From assembly GCA_033060915.1 (NCBI GenBank), contig CM065397.1, positions 34,334,501 to 34,398,500 on the forward strand: DNA of 64,000 nucleotides. The letters run 5' to 3'. The notes under the pieces were generated by a model. That model ran no database searches and was not told where the DNA came from. It worked only from the letters and a program-made list of their open reading frames with translations. Positions 46,642-58,869 of this stretch are shown piece after piece; position 1 is the stretch's first letter, and every line of letters starts with the position of its first letter. This stretch comes from Euryodendron excelsum. Its lineage: Eukaryota > Streptophyta > Magnoliopsida > Ericales > Pentaphylacaceae. The translations under genes were made by a program, and so were the position numbers.

Positions 46642-46980
46642 GATATTCTCCCATTAAATTATATGAGTAGGTTAGGGTGGTATTGTTTTAGCATAGATAC
46701 ATGGAATACGTTGTGTATTCGATCCAATTCTGAAGGTAACTCTAGTCGGTATGCCACTTGCCCAATTCTTTCCAAAATACTAAAAAGGTCCAATAAATAA
46801 AGGTGCAAGATTTCCTTTCTTGCCAAAACGGTTCACACCTCTATGGGGCATTACTTTTAAAAACACTTGGTCGCCTACCTAGAATTCCAAGGGTCGTCTA
46901 GGCTAATTTGCATAACTCTTCTGTCGGCTTTGGGCAACTCTAAATTGTTCTTGTATGAGTCTTACTTTCTCTATGGTTTC

Positions 46981-47628
46981 TCAGATGATCCCTGGTCCAT
47001 ATAAGAATTTATTGCCATGTTCTAACCATAAGTTAGGTGCTTGGCAAGGTCGCCCATACAATGCTTCATATGAGGCCATTTCTGTACTTGTTTGGTAACT
47101 GTTGTTATAGGTGAACTCAACCAATGGTATATGATCACTCCATGTTCTTTGAAAATTCAACACACAAGTGCGAAGTATATCCTCTAGGATTTGGATAACT
47201 CTTTCGGATTGACCATCCATCTGTGGGTGGAAAGCTGCACTTATGCGTAACTGGGTTCCTAAGGTTTTTTGTAAACTTAGCCAAAACTGCGAAGCAAAAT
47301 TTGGGTTGCGATCTAATACAATGGTTCTAGGCACTCCATGTAATCGTAGTACCTCTTTTAGATATATTCTACTTAGAGTACTAAGGCTATTGGCAGACTT
47401 AATAGGTAAGAAATGAGTAGTTTTTATCAAACGGTCTACGATTACCCAATTCAAATCACATTCTTGATGGGTTCTGGGTAGTTCGGTGATGAAGTCCATG
47501 GTGATATGTTCCAATTTCCATTTTTCTATTGGTAAGGGTTGTAATAATCCACCTGGTCGTTGGTGTTCAACTTTTACTTGTTGGTAGGTGAGGCAATGTG
47601 CCATAAAATTTACGGCATCCTTCTTCAT
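46981..47628 (-). pseudogene. Integrase core of the chromovirus (longest open segment)
   Basis: 216 codons with CLTYQQVKVEHQRPGG (finger region), ITMDFITELPRT (first Asp), IVLDRNPNFASQFW (second Asp) and HPQMDGQSERVIQ (Glu). The DDE triad is present, while the CxxC finger reads CxxY. Catalyses DNA insertion in the family; here it is a remnant. Confidence 0.88.
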
Positions 47629-48550
47629 TCCCTTCCAATAATACTATAACTTAAGATCTTGGTACATCTTGGTGTTTCCTAGATGGATCATAAATTTAGA
47701 ATGGTGTGCTTCTGATAGAATCTTTCGTTTTCACTCATCCTCACCTATCACAAAATACCTATGTTTGAATCGGAGTTCACCTTTAGCATCTATGGCCCAT
47801 CATGGTTCAATCGTCCATTTTTCCATTCTTTCCTTTTATCTCTTGTACTTCTGGATTCCCTTATTAGGCCTGTCTAACTTCTTCTAATGTTTGGGATTGT
47901 ATTTGGATGCTAAATAGTACTCCCTTCCTATATTCTAGCCCTTCATAGGATTCTAGTAACTGAACAGTCTTCCATTTTTCTAACATAATACTACTCATAT
48001 GCCCTTAATTTTTCCTACTTAAGGCATGTGCCACAACATTTGCTTTGCCCGGATGATACTGTAACGTGAAGTCGTAGTCCTCCATATGTTGTACCCACCT
48101 TCTTTGCCTTAAGTTCAACTGTTTTTAAGTGGTGATGTATTTAAGACTTTTGTGGTCTATGAATAATTCAAATTTTTCTCCATACAAATAACATCTCCAG
48201 ATCTTAAGGGCAAAGATTATTGCGGCCATTTCTAGGTCATGAGTAGGGTAATTTTGTTCATGCTTTTTGGGCTATCTCGATCCATAAGCTACAACTTTTC
48301 TTTCTTGCATCAAAACACATCCCAACCCTCTATAAGAGGCATCAGTGTAAACTACATAAGGCTTTCCACTTACTGGAAGAGTGAGAATGGGTGCAGTAGT
48401 CAGTTTTTCCTTCAGTAGTTGGAATGCTTCATCACATTTGTCTGTGTAAACATACTTTACTCCTTTCCTAGTTAGTTGAGTAAGAAAGCCTACTATTTTT
48501 GAGAATCCTTTCACAAGCCTCTGGTAATTTTCTACTAATCATACAAAACT

Positions 48551-49150
48551 TCAAATTTCTGATACAGTAAAAGGTCTCTTCCAATTTATTACTACTTCTA
48601 TCTTGGTAGGATCTACTGCTATCCATTCTTTTGACACTACATTCCCCAAGAAATTCACTTCTTTCATTAAAAAATCACATTTACTTTTCTTGGCGTAAAG
48701 CTGATGTTTCCTCAAGATTTGCAAGGTGATTCTTAGGTGTTCTTTATGGGTTTCCTTATCAGGCGAGTATATAAGAATATCAACTATGAAAACGATTACA
48801 AAATTATCTAGCTGAGCTTGAAACACTATTAATCATATCCATTAAGGCAGCATATGCATTAGTCAATCCAAAGGGCATCACCACAAATAAAAAATGACCA
48901 TAGTGGGTCCTAAAGGCGGTTTTGGGTATGTCGGACTCTCTCACTTTCAACTGATGGTATCCTTATCTTAGGTCAATCTTAGAGAAAGATGTTGCTCCTT
49001 TGAGTTGATCAAATAAGTCATTGATTCTCAGGAGTGGATATCTAATCTTAATGATAACCTTGTTCAACTGTCGATAGTTTACACGTAACTTGAGAGTTCC
49101 ATCATTATTTCTCACGAAAAGCACTGGTGCTCCCAAGGCGATGTGCTGGG
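48551..49150 (-). pseudogene. Reverse transcriptase remnant of the chromovirus
   Basis: Two segments: fingers with [19 protein letters not shown] (49110-49050) and palm with [18 protein letters not shown] (48810-48755). The catalytic double Asp is Val-Asp. Stops and frame changes separate the segments. Confidence 0.85.
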
Positions 49151-49791
49151 GCAGATATACCCTTTCTCCAATAATTCATCCAATTGCGTCTTTAGTTCTT
49201 TAAGTTAGGTTGGGGCCATCCTATAGGGTGCAATGGATATAGGAGCTATTCTTGGATACAACTCAATTATGAATTCTATATCCTAATCTAGGGGTATTCC
49301 TGGTAAATCCTCAGGAAATACATTGGGGAATTCATCTACCACTGGTAATTGTCTACTCTCGATCATGCCGTCACTCTCTTTTGACAAGGTGCTAAGAAAA
49401 CGAAAACACCATTTTGCCATCTTCTATCGTTCTCAAAGGGTCGCAAGAGGTTATACCAAGTTTGTGCCCTCTTCATCTGAAAAACTTACAATACATCCAC
49501 TAGGATGCCATAAAGTTAGTGTCTTCTAACTGCAATCCATGACTACCTTATTCTTTGCTAACTAATCCATTCATAGGATTACATCAAATCCCTCCATGTC
49601 TATTTGGACCAAATCGATCAAAAATTCAAAGGTACCTATCTGCATACTACTAGATGGACATCCTACTTATACCACAACTGTTTCACTAGTAGGTGTCTGA
49701 ATGCTAAGTGGTATAGTTAGCAATTCAATGGGTAATTCTAGATCGTCAACACATTTATTAGAGATGAATGAGTGCATGGCTTCTAAATCAA

Positions 49792-49796
49792 ACAAT
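49792..49796. repeat. Left target-site copy ACAAT of element F
   Basis: Directly before the F LTR terminus TGTCACGC (49797). The right copy is not in the window because F is truncated, so this rests on position only. Confidence 0.5.
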
Positions 49797-52700
49797 TGTC
49801 ACGCTCTAATTTTTCGCACTCAAGGAAAATACACACAAGTGGAAAAAATACAGTACTCTCTTGTTAGAACTCACCCTTCTAGAAGAATGAGTGCGACTAA
49901 GTTTGAATTTGAAATTGATTTTGAATAAGGGCTTTAAAAAAAAAATGGAGTCACCACCTAACTTGATTAAGGTGAGTTAAGTCACCCAAAACTAAGCATA
50001 ATCCAAATATTACACTTGAGTTTTTGAAAATGTTTCGAAAACTTTCTCAAGAGAGGGTTTTTAAGAAAATAGGTTGTTTGGCAACCTTTGAAAATATTTA
50101 AGCCCTTTTGTGAAAATAACTCTATTTGGTCTTTGAAAACAGTGATCTAGGTTCAAAGGCTGGTTACATGTAGGGAAGACACACTAAGCCATCACCCTAC
50201 CCCGCCCTTATAGTACCTACATGTCTATTTACCCTAAGTTTACTCATTCGGAATCTTTGATTAATAATTGTCCAAAATTATCCACTTTAGAAAAGAACTA
50301 TATGAAAAGAAGTTTCACATGATGCATGATATGCAAGTACGTGAATTTGATTTAATTTTGAAAGCAGATTTGAAAAGAACTTGATTTAATTTTGAAATGG
50401 ATTTGAAAAGATAGAATGATTTTTGGAAGAGGGTTTTAGAAATTGAAATTTGAGATTTAAAAATAGATTTTGGAATTAGAAACCTGAAATTGATCATGTA
50501 ATTGGAAGTTTGAAAAAAATTATGGAATTAGAAACTTGAAAAAGGTTATGACCGCACCCATAAGGGTTGCCTACGTATCCCGTTTTAGGAATCAGGTTAG
50601 TCACAGTTTAGACAAGAGTCCCATTGAAAATAGATACTTTGAGATTTTTGAAAATTTTGATTTGAAAAGATTTGATTAGAAAAGGAGTTTGATTTGAAAA
50701 AGGGTTTGATTTAAACTTGGAATAGAACGTTTGAAATCAAGATTTGATTTGAAATTGAATTTAAGGATTTTAAAAAGGATTTTGATTCGAAAAAACTGAA
50801 CTTTGAAAATGAGTTGGACTTGATTTGGAAAGATTGAGATTTTGTAAACATTTTGATATAGATTGAAATTGGAAAACCATCTTAGTTTAGAAAGGAGTTT
50901 TAGAAAAAAATTGAAACTTCCTAACTTTAGGGATTAGTGTTGAACTAGGATTTAGCTTCTTAGGGTTTGAGTAACCTAAGATTAAAACATGTAGTTGAAT
51001 TAAGAAATGATTTGATTTAGACTTAAAAAGTTTGATTTTAGAAAGTTGAATTTAGAAAAGGTTTGAATTAGAAAAGGTTCGAATTAGGAAAGGTGGATTT
51101 AAGGAATATTTGAAAAAGATTTGACTTGATTTGAAAACACTTGATTATTTGATTTGAAGGAGTTTAGAAAACTTAAGGTTTAAGAAAGATTAGATTTGGA
51201 AGTCTTTGATTAGGAAAATTTTGAAATAGGAATGTTCCACTTTAGGAAAGTGCCAAATTAGGAATGTTTCGATTTAGGAAAGTTTTATTTTAAGAAAGTT
51301 TTGAATTTAGAAAGTTTGAACTTAGGAAAGTTTTGGAATTTTGAAAGTTCAGAACTTAAGAAAGTTTTGAAATAGGAAGGTTCCATTTTAGGAAAGTCTT
51401 GAATTTAGAAAGATGTGAACTTAGGAAATATTTGAATTAAGAAAAATTTAATTCTTATTTCCTAAAATAGAATACTAGATTTTATTTTCAAAAAGAGATG
51501 ATTTGATTAGGTTTCTAAAATTAGAGCATTTGATCTAGTTTCTGAATTTGAAGGATTGAATTTGACTTGGAATTGGAAAGGTTAAATTTTGGAAATTTTG
51601 GATTTGGAAAGCTATAATTTTGATAGAAAAAGAGATTTTGGAAACCTAATATTTGATGTAAAAGATAGTTTTAGAAAATCTATGATTTGAAGCAAAAGAG
51701 GAAGTCATGTTTTTGGGAAAAAAAATTAGAGTTTTCCAACCACGAAATATAGAGCTTGACTTAGACTCCAAGAAAAAGAGTTTTTGAAAAGTAGACCTTT
51801 TGAAGAAAGTTTCTAGGAAGGAAATCTAGAGAGATTTTAGAAAGTGAATTTTGAAGAGAGCTTTTGGAAAGGAGTTCCTAGAAAGTAGATTTTTGAAGAG
51901 AGCTTTTAGAAAGTATTTTGAAAAGCAATTTTGAAAGGGGTTTGGATATGGAACTTTTGAAAACCTTTTGAATGTCTCACTTTCCTAAAATGATTCTAAC
52001 CATGAAGAGATTAAAAACATTCTAAGTTAGTGGTTTTAATAACAATATGAATTTGAAATATGGACCAATGTGATCCCATTGAATATCACACTTTTCTAAA
52101 CCAACTCTAGCCATGGAATGGCTAGAATCATCTTAAGATTGTGGTTTTAATTAAAAACAAGTTAGGGTTTACACCCAAAATATGGACCTTGATGGTCACA
52201 ATGAATATAACACTTTTCTAAAGCGACCACAACCATGAATTGGCTAGAATCACTCTAGGAGTGTAATTTTGAAAACAAGATTTTAAATGCGAGTTTGAAA
52301 GATGATTTTTATGCAAGTTTTGAAAATAACTTTTGAAAGCAATTTTGAGTAGATGAATGAATATGATATGCAGAATGTAAGTAGGGTCATGGACATACAA
52401 GGTTTAGGCTTCACCACATAATCAAGGGGGCTGAATCCATATGGTATAGGGCTGAATTAGAAGAAAGTCCCCAACACGGTGACTTTTAACCATCCTTCCT
52501 ACACATGAATTGGAGGTTCCCTTGTTCCAAGTTTGCAAGAAAAAGGGGGGAAGAAGATGGGGATTAAAATAGAAGAAAACCCAAGTGGGCTAGGAGAGAG
52601 AAGAGACAGGGCAAAATTACGTAAACATAAAGAGAAAACCAATTATCTTCTTTACTTCATTTGTTTTGCTTTGCTTTTCTTGAACTTTGGAAGCTTCAAA

Positions 52701-54155
52701 CTTGTAGCACTTTAATCTTCAACAGATGTTGGAGGCTTGTATATAAGTGTATGAGGTTTATATAGGCTAGGGTTAGAGTGTATAGAGGCTAGGGTTGGAA
52801 GAGGCCTAAGAAAAGTAGGGTTTGCAGAGAGTTTAAGATCAATATGCAGAGAGATAGAGTTTTTGGAGTTAGATTGCCGACTCTTTTCACACAGGGGGAG
52901 TCTCTGTATTTATAGACAGAAGATTGACATGGCGCCAATTGTAGTGGCACTAGGTAAAATTTCCTTATGGCGCCAGGCCAATTTTTGGCTCGGCGCAACT
53001 GCTAGTGGCGCCAGCTATTTAGAAAACTTTTACAGTCGGCAAGCAATGTTTCTTTCAACCCTTGATATGCAAGGCAAAAGATTTGGGCACCTATATTAGT
53101 GAATACCATGCAATTTTTTGCTTGGCTTCACTAGGAGTGACTCTGGAAGGTCCGAGAGTGTTTCGGAAGGCCAAAAATGGGTACAAACCCTTGAAATAGT
53201 GTCTCAGGGATAATGGACTTGAAACACAAGGTCGGGATTATCGACCGAGCTATTAGGGGCAAAATGGTCAACTAGACTGGAAAACTACCAAAATGGACTC
53301 AGAATGACTCATGAGCAGACTTGAAGGTTGGAAATGCTATCTAGGGTGTTCTAAGGGAATGCCAGTTTAGCACTCAGAGTCAGTGTGGTTGAAAAAGGTA
53401 GCTGGCCCACCAAGGGCAAAATGGTCATTTTGCACTGAGTTTGCCAGAATAAACTCGAAATTATATAAAAAGATGTTGGAAGGTCGGGAAAACTATTAGA
53501 AGCATTCTTGGGAGGTTATCGATTCGATACCTAAAGCCGGTATGGTTCCTGGAGGCGCTCGAATGCCTAGGGGCAAAATAGTTCTGCCACTCTAACGGTT
53601 TGCGTTCATTCCGGAGATTGCTTAATCCTAAGAAGCTGCTGGGTTGACTTATCGTTTAAGGAATTAATTTTCTTAAAAGACATGCCGAATAATGGACATT
53701 TTTCATTGGCAAGCAAGCAGGCACCAAAGGTGGACCCTTTCACCATCTCGGGGACTTGGGTTTCATCCTGGTCGATGGGTTTGAAAGGACTTACTGTTCT
53801 AAAGAGTTTTCTCGAAAAACATGCCGGGACTGGATGGTCATACCGCTTGAGGGATCAACTTTCTTGAAAGGCGTGTTGGATTTGATTTGAATTAGAATTG
53901 GACTTGAAATTGAATTTGAGATTGATAAGGGGACTTACCGTCTCTAGGAAGACTTGCCAACTGGAATTGGACAAAGCAATGCCCTAAGGGCATTTTGGTC
54001 ATTTTGCCATTGTTGGGCCCAATGGGACCGCGAAGTAATTGATTAACTGGATTAAGTCTAAAAAATTGATTTGGACTTGAATATATTTTTCTTGGTTTGA
54101 ATATGAGTATAGACGAACCGGAGATTGTCGAGCGGACAAAAATGGGGTGCTTACA
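49797..54155 (-). mobile_element. 3' LTR of element F (4.36 kb)
   Basis: Minus strand: starts TGTAAGCACCCC at 54155 after a polypurine tract and ends GAGCGTGACA at 49797. It has a degenerate, very short version of the 81-bp zone (about 53590-53960), two to three 158-bp units (53270-53590), decayed GGCGCC/GGCGCA hairpins (52930-53012), TATAAATA at 52907-52914, a GGAAAG repeat zone and the conserved 3' block. It is the most diverged LTR of the family here. Confidence 0.88.
52907..52914 (-). promoter_or_regulatory. LTR TATA box (F)
   Basis: TATAAATA on the minus strand in the CTGTCTATAAATACAGAG context. Confidence 0.75.
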
Positions 54156-54172
54156 GCTGCCCCTCTTTTTCT
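54156..54172 (-). other. Polypurine tract of element F
   Basis: AGAAAAAGAGGGGCAGC directly before the LTR start, matching that of E except at the last base. Confidence 0.85.
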
Positions 54173-56040
54173 GTCTTTGTTTATCAAAGACAGAAAATGA
54201 TAAAGTAAGTGTCCCATGTTGACCACGAGGCGATCAGGGGGATGAATTTGGAATTTCTTAAAGACTGGAGTAATTGAAATTTTGATTTTGAAAACTAGAT
54301 TGTCTTGATTTTTGAAATCTGGAAATTTGGAAACTTTATTTTTGAAATGATTTTTGAAATTCAAGCTAATTGTTTGAAATGATTTTGAAATCGCATTCTA
54401 AAGTTGATTGGTTTGGATTTGAACTAGAAACGTTTCAGAAAACGTTTTGAAATTTGGAACAAAAATTTTGAAAAAAAAGTTTGAAAACATAGAATTTTGA
54501 AAATAGGTTTTTTTTTTTTTTAAGGTGAACGCCTAAAAAGCTGAAAATTTTTAAAAACGGAGTTTTTGGAGGAAAATACCTAGGAAACCTATGAAATACT
54601 TTTTTGAGAAGAAAACTTTTTAAGGAAGAAAGTTGGAAAACCCTTGGAAGATTTTTGATGATGGAACTTTTGAAGGATAAAACTCCAGAAACCCGATTAA
54701 ACTTTTTAAAGGAAATTTTTTTTAGAAAACCAACGAAATGATTTTGAAATGAAACCTCTTTTATTTTTTATTTTTGGAGAAAGGAGTTAGAAAATCAAAA
54801 TTTTTGAAGGAAAAAGTTAAGAAAGCCTTGAGAGTGGGGCCTTTTTGGCAAAGAAGACCCCAATAAAGTTGGACATAATTTTTGAAATGAAGAAAGAGTT
54901 AAAAAATTTTGAAGGAAAAAGATTTAAAACCTTTGAGGGTGTCGACTTTTTAGTAGAGAACACTCGAGAAACTCAAGAGGAATTTTTTGAAGTGAAGGAA
55001 GAGTCAAACATTTTGAAAAGAAATCTTTTTTGAAAGAGGTAAAACATTTGAATGTGGGGCCTTTTTGGCAGTGAAGGCCTCGAGAAATTTGGTGAGGCCT
55101 AAAAATATTAAAGAAAAAACTTATGAAAAAATTTTGAAAATAGAATTTTGAATGAAAACTCTTAAGGAAAAACTTAGAAATATATATATATATATTTTAA
55201 ATGGATTTTGGGCTTTAGAAAACTTTGAAATTGATAAGAACTTTGGAAGGAAGAATTTTTTAGGATTTAAACCTTGAAAAGTTTTTAGGATTGAGTTTGG
55301 AGAAGAATTATTGAAGGGAAACTTTTTAAAAACATTAAAACTTGATTGGAATAGAAATCTTTTGAAGAAGAAACTCAGAAAAGTTTTGAAATGATTTTTG
55401 ATTCAACATTTTTGAGATTTGATTTTGAAAATGAACTTTGGATTTCGATTTTGAAATAACTTTGGAAAGAAATGGTTAAATGACCCTAGAATTTTGAGAG
55501 AAACTCCTAGAAGGAAAAAGTCTAAAAATGATTTTGATTTGAAACTCAGACAAAACGTGTAGAAAATTCGTGTTGACTTGAAACTGCAAACACTTGAAGG
55601 CAAAATGTTTAGAAAATTAATTTTGACTTGAGACTTAAATATTTTAAGATAAAACGTATAGAAAATTAATTTTGACTTGAAACTTTTGATGTTTTTTGAA
55701 AGCAAAACGTTTAGGAAATTCTTTTTATCTTGAAACTTTAAACTTTTGTTTTTTTTTAAAGTAAAATGTTTTGGGAAATTTATGTTTATTTAGAAAATTC
55801 ATTTTTACTTGAAATTTGAAATCTTTTGAAGGGGAAGGTTTAGAAAAACATTTGAAATTGAAAGTTGAAGCTTTTTGAGCAATCAGTGTAGAAAATTCAT
55901 TTAAACTTGGAACACGAGATTCTTTTCTTCTTCTTCTTCTTCTTTTTTTTTTTTTTTTTTTTTTGCATCTTCTTTCTTTTACTTATATATTCTTTCGGTT
56001 GATGAGTTCTAACCTTTTCTCTTTTCCTCTGCCTTATCTT
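54173..56040. other. AT-rich low-complexity interior of F
   Basis: The first 100 bases match E (TGTCCCATGTTGACCACGAGG type). The sequence then departs into TTTGAAA/TTTTGGAA-rich text with no E homologue, GGCGCC hairpin or PMD frame. Poly-T at 55940-55964 and (TA)n at about 55181-55193. Nothing coding is supported. Confidence 0.6.
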
Positions 56041-56047
56041 TGGGATG

Positions 56048-56455
56048 ATTGACGCGAGAAAGGTTGCCTTACTAATTGAATCCGAAATTGAGGAGGCACG
56101 ATTGGGAGCTAAACTTACGATGATAAGGGCAACTCTGGCCTAGGAGAGGACTACTGTTGTTGATGTCTGGGCTGATAGGGATGATTCGCACGCTCAGATG
56201 ACCACATTGACTGACGTTGTGTTTGAGTTGGGGCTTATCTAGGTGGCTAATGCAGGAGACAATGATCTACGCTGTAGGTAATAACGAGATCTGCTTTGGT
56301 CGAGTAAAGGACTAGTATTGTTGATGAGGAGAAGGTGGCCTCGCTAGGGTTACTGTAAAAGATGCCCCAAATGAGATTGTTAGAGATGTTAAGAGTGCCA
56401 CTACTAGAGCTGATGCCAAGATTGAGGTTGCTTCTTAAGGCGGCCCTATGGTCAA
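56048..56455 (+). pseudogene. Possible remnant of an antisense coiled-coil frame in F
   Basis: The plus frame from ATG 56048 reads MIDARKVALLIESEIEEARL, then a stop, VDVWADRDDSHAQMTTLTD, a stop, and after a frame change DAPNEIVRDVKSATTRADAK. The composition is helical and charged. It lies roughly where E has the antisense gene. No PMD motif is visible, so homology to the E gene is not shown. Confidence 0.3.
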
Positions 56456-56529
56456 TGTTTGGCATTCCGTCTAGCGGGATAATACTCTTCTAGGGGAATT
56501 AGTGCTCTGTCGGGTAAAATGATACTCTT

Positions 56530-56780
56530 TTGAGTAAATCCAAGGTTGATGTCTCAAAACTGCTACTTCTTGAACCAAAACTCCATATTACAGAACGACA
56601 CTCCTATGGGGAAGTCCAAGACTGATGTCTTGAAACTGCTATTTCCTGAACCAAAAATCCATCTTGTGGAACAATGCTTCTATGGGGAAGTCCAAGGTTG
56701 ACGACTTAAAATTGCTACTTGTTGAACCAACACTCTGTCTAACGGAATGATTCCCCTCTGGGGAAGTGTAAGGTTGATTG
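56530..56780. repeat. About 75-bp tandem repeat, 3 to 4 units
   Basis: GGGGAAGTCCAAGGTTGATG variants at about 56536, 56615, 56687 and 56763, with AACTGCTACTTCTTGAACC in between. Found only in F. Confidence 0.75.
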
Positions 56781-56799
56781 GGGAGGTCGAGGGTGGGCC

Positions 56800-58860
56800 A
56801 TTGCCCCATTCTGTTTCTCGTTGGCTATGAATGTCTGAGCTCACTTGGTCGCGGGGTCACTTTAGCTTCTTTTTGTACTTTGCCTCGTGTCTTGTTTCCT
56901 ATTTGAGAGAGAGAAAGACATAGAGTTAGCTTTTGTGTAAAAACAGTTTACTTATAGCAATTCTAAAAATGTATAGGTAAATAGGTGAATGCATGTTAAA
57001 CTTTTCGATGAATGCACATATGAAAATGGAATTGAATACATGTCATATTTTTTTATGAATGTATATACAAAAATAGAATTAAATGCATGTCTTATTTTTA
57101 TTATTTTTTTTTTATGAATGCATGAATAGATACAAACTACATAGGAATTTAATGGATGTACAGGTTATACATGTTATGGATGTAATAGTACTACACGTAT
57201 ATAGGCTATTTACAAAGAATGTCCCAGGATTGCCGCTGGGCCCATACTCTCAGAATTCTGTTTCTCTTCCAGGATTCTGTCTTATTTGGTTTTGTCCTAT
57301 TCTCATCGGGGTGTGATAGCATTTGCACCATTCTCTAGGGATCTTAACCTTTTGGTTTGTCATCTGCTATCTTATCCCTGCTTTCTACAGGGTTGCTATT
57401 TGGGGTTTTACTGGCCTCACTTGGTTTTCTCTCTTAGATTTCGAAAATGCCACCGTGGCTTGAGCGACAACTGGTATGCCCTTTACAGAGCGATAAACAG
57501 CTTGGCCCTCAATCCGAGAAGACTTCTTTTAGGACCATAATGTAGGCTGCGTTTAGGGGTTGTGAAAAACGAAGGGATATTTAGGCTCAAAGATTTTCTT
57601 TCAGTGGGTTATTTAAACCAAAACCACCTGAGCACACTTTGGAGCATGAGATTGCCCCTGCATTCCTCCCTAGCTTTCCTTTCTTGCCCCCTCCCCCCCC
57701 CCCCCTTTGTTTTTTTTTTTTTTTTAACTACTTGTCTTGGTATTGTTCAGTTATTTGAACTAAGCAATTTTCTTTGATCATAGAGGACTTTGATTTGGAC
57801 CATAACGTAGGCTAGGTTAAGGGGTTTATGAATGAAAGGGTATACAGGCTCAAACATTATCATTTGTGGGGTTTCGAAAGACCAATGATCACCTTCAGTA
57901 ATTTAACTTCCACTTACTACTTGCTTCTTTCTTTCCAACTCCTTTTGTTCATCTAGACCGTTCTCTACCTTCTGATTAGGATTTTCTCATCAAGAAATTT
58001 GTTCCTAAATCGACTTTTAAAGATGCCAGCTTTTTCATTCATATTTTTGGATGATAGTATCTTCTCTTCAATATCATTACGAACACAATATCTTCTTTAC
58101 TAGAGATGCCTTTGATGCCATAACTTCTTGGAAATCACCACTTTCATCGTTGCTCATTAGTTCTTACTCATGGCTTTTGCCTTAACCCAATGTGGGCAGT
58201 GATCATCTGGTTAGATTTCTTAAGAAACGTAACTGGCTCAAGTGAGCTTTGCAAAGGGATTTTCTTTGTGTATGGTAGCAAAATTGAGGGTCTCTCATCA
58301 TTTCAAATTGAATTGCTTAGTCCATAAAGCCTTTGTACAAAATTTAGACAATATTCCTAGAGATGGTGTGTTTCCGCTAGTGAACCCCTACATATGCTAT
58401 CAAATCAACTACTCTATGCATACCCCAATGTGAGGGATGGTTCTTGGTTTGGGGATATCTGAATATAAATCACTTACGGCTCTAGTAGGTTGAGCAAAGG
58501 GTAGTGTTTATTTCTTATTGCATAAATAGAACAATGGCTTATCAGCATTTTGAGGACTCAGCTATCCATTCCTTAGCTAGGATATCACTCAAGTGTTGCC
58601 TCTTCAATAAAATTTGCCCCTATTTATTGAGATTGCCTTCCTCCTATCTCTCACTCTTTCTTTATGTCTCGAAGGTTTTAACCCCCTTTTAGTGGGTTGC
58701 CCATGCTCTCCCATCCTTAAAGTTAAGTCATTACAAAATGGGAAAGAATCCCTAAAAGCAATAATCATCCACAAGAGTATGAGACAAAGGGGACAAATTA
58801 AAAACTACCTCTTTTTATTTCAAATCATGATTGCATGGTATGTAATGTTTATTTAAAGAA
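56800..58860. other. Non-coding middle of F, homologous to E 26100-27830
   Basis: The TAATGTAGGCT/AGGCTCAAA blocks at 57518-57590 and 57783-57855, and GTGGGCAGTGATC near 58195, match E in order. No coding domain. Homopolymer C and T runs near 57690-57725. Confidence 0.6.
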
Positions 58861-58869
58861 TATATGCAA

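Larger units (their letters stand above)
46435..49796 (-). pseudogene. pol: Chromovirus (Tekay/Del-like) pol pseudogene, from protease active site to chromodomain
   Basis: Order on the minus strand: aspartic protease (LFDLEAMHSFIS at 49796-49760, then GFDVIL.MD near 49590), reverse transcriptase ([20 protein letters not shown] near 49130, then 48826-48551), RNase H start (VVYTDASYRGLGCVLM, 48514-48272), integrase (47628-46981) and chromodomain (46641-46435). It has many stops and frameshifts. Key residues are lost: the protease DSG is DLE, the reverse transcriptase FIDD is FIVD (48782-48784) and the second Cys of the integrase finger is Tyr. The 5' half (gag) is displaced by F and lies outside the window or is lost. 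Confidence 0.88.
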
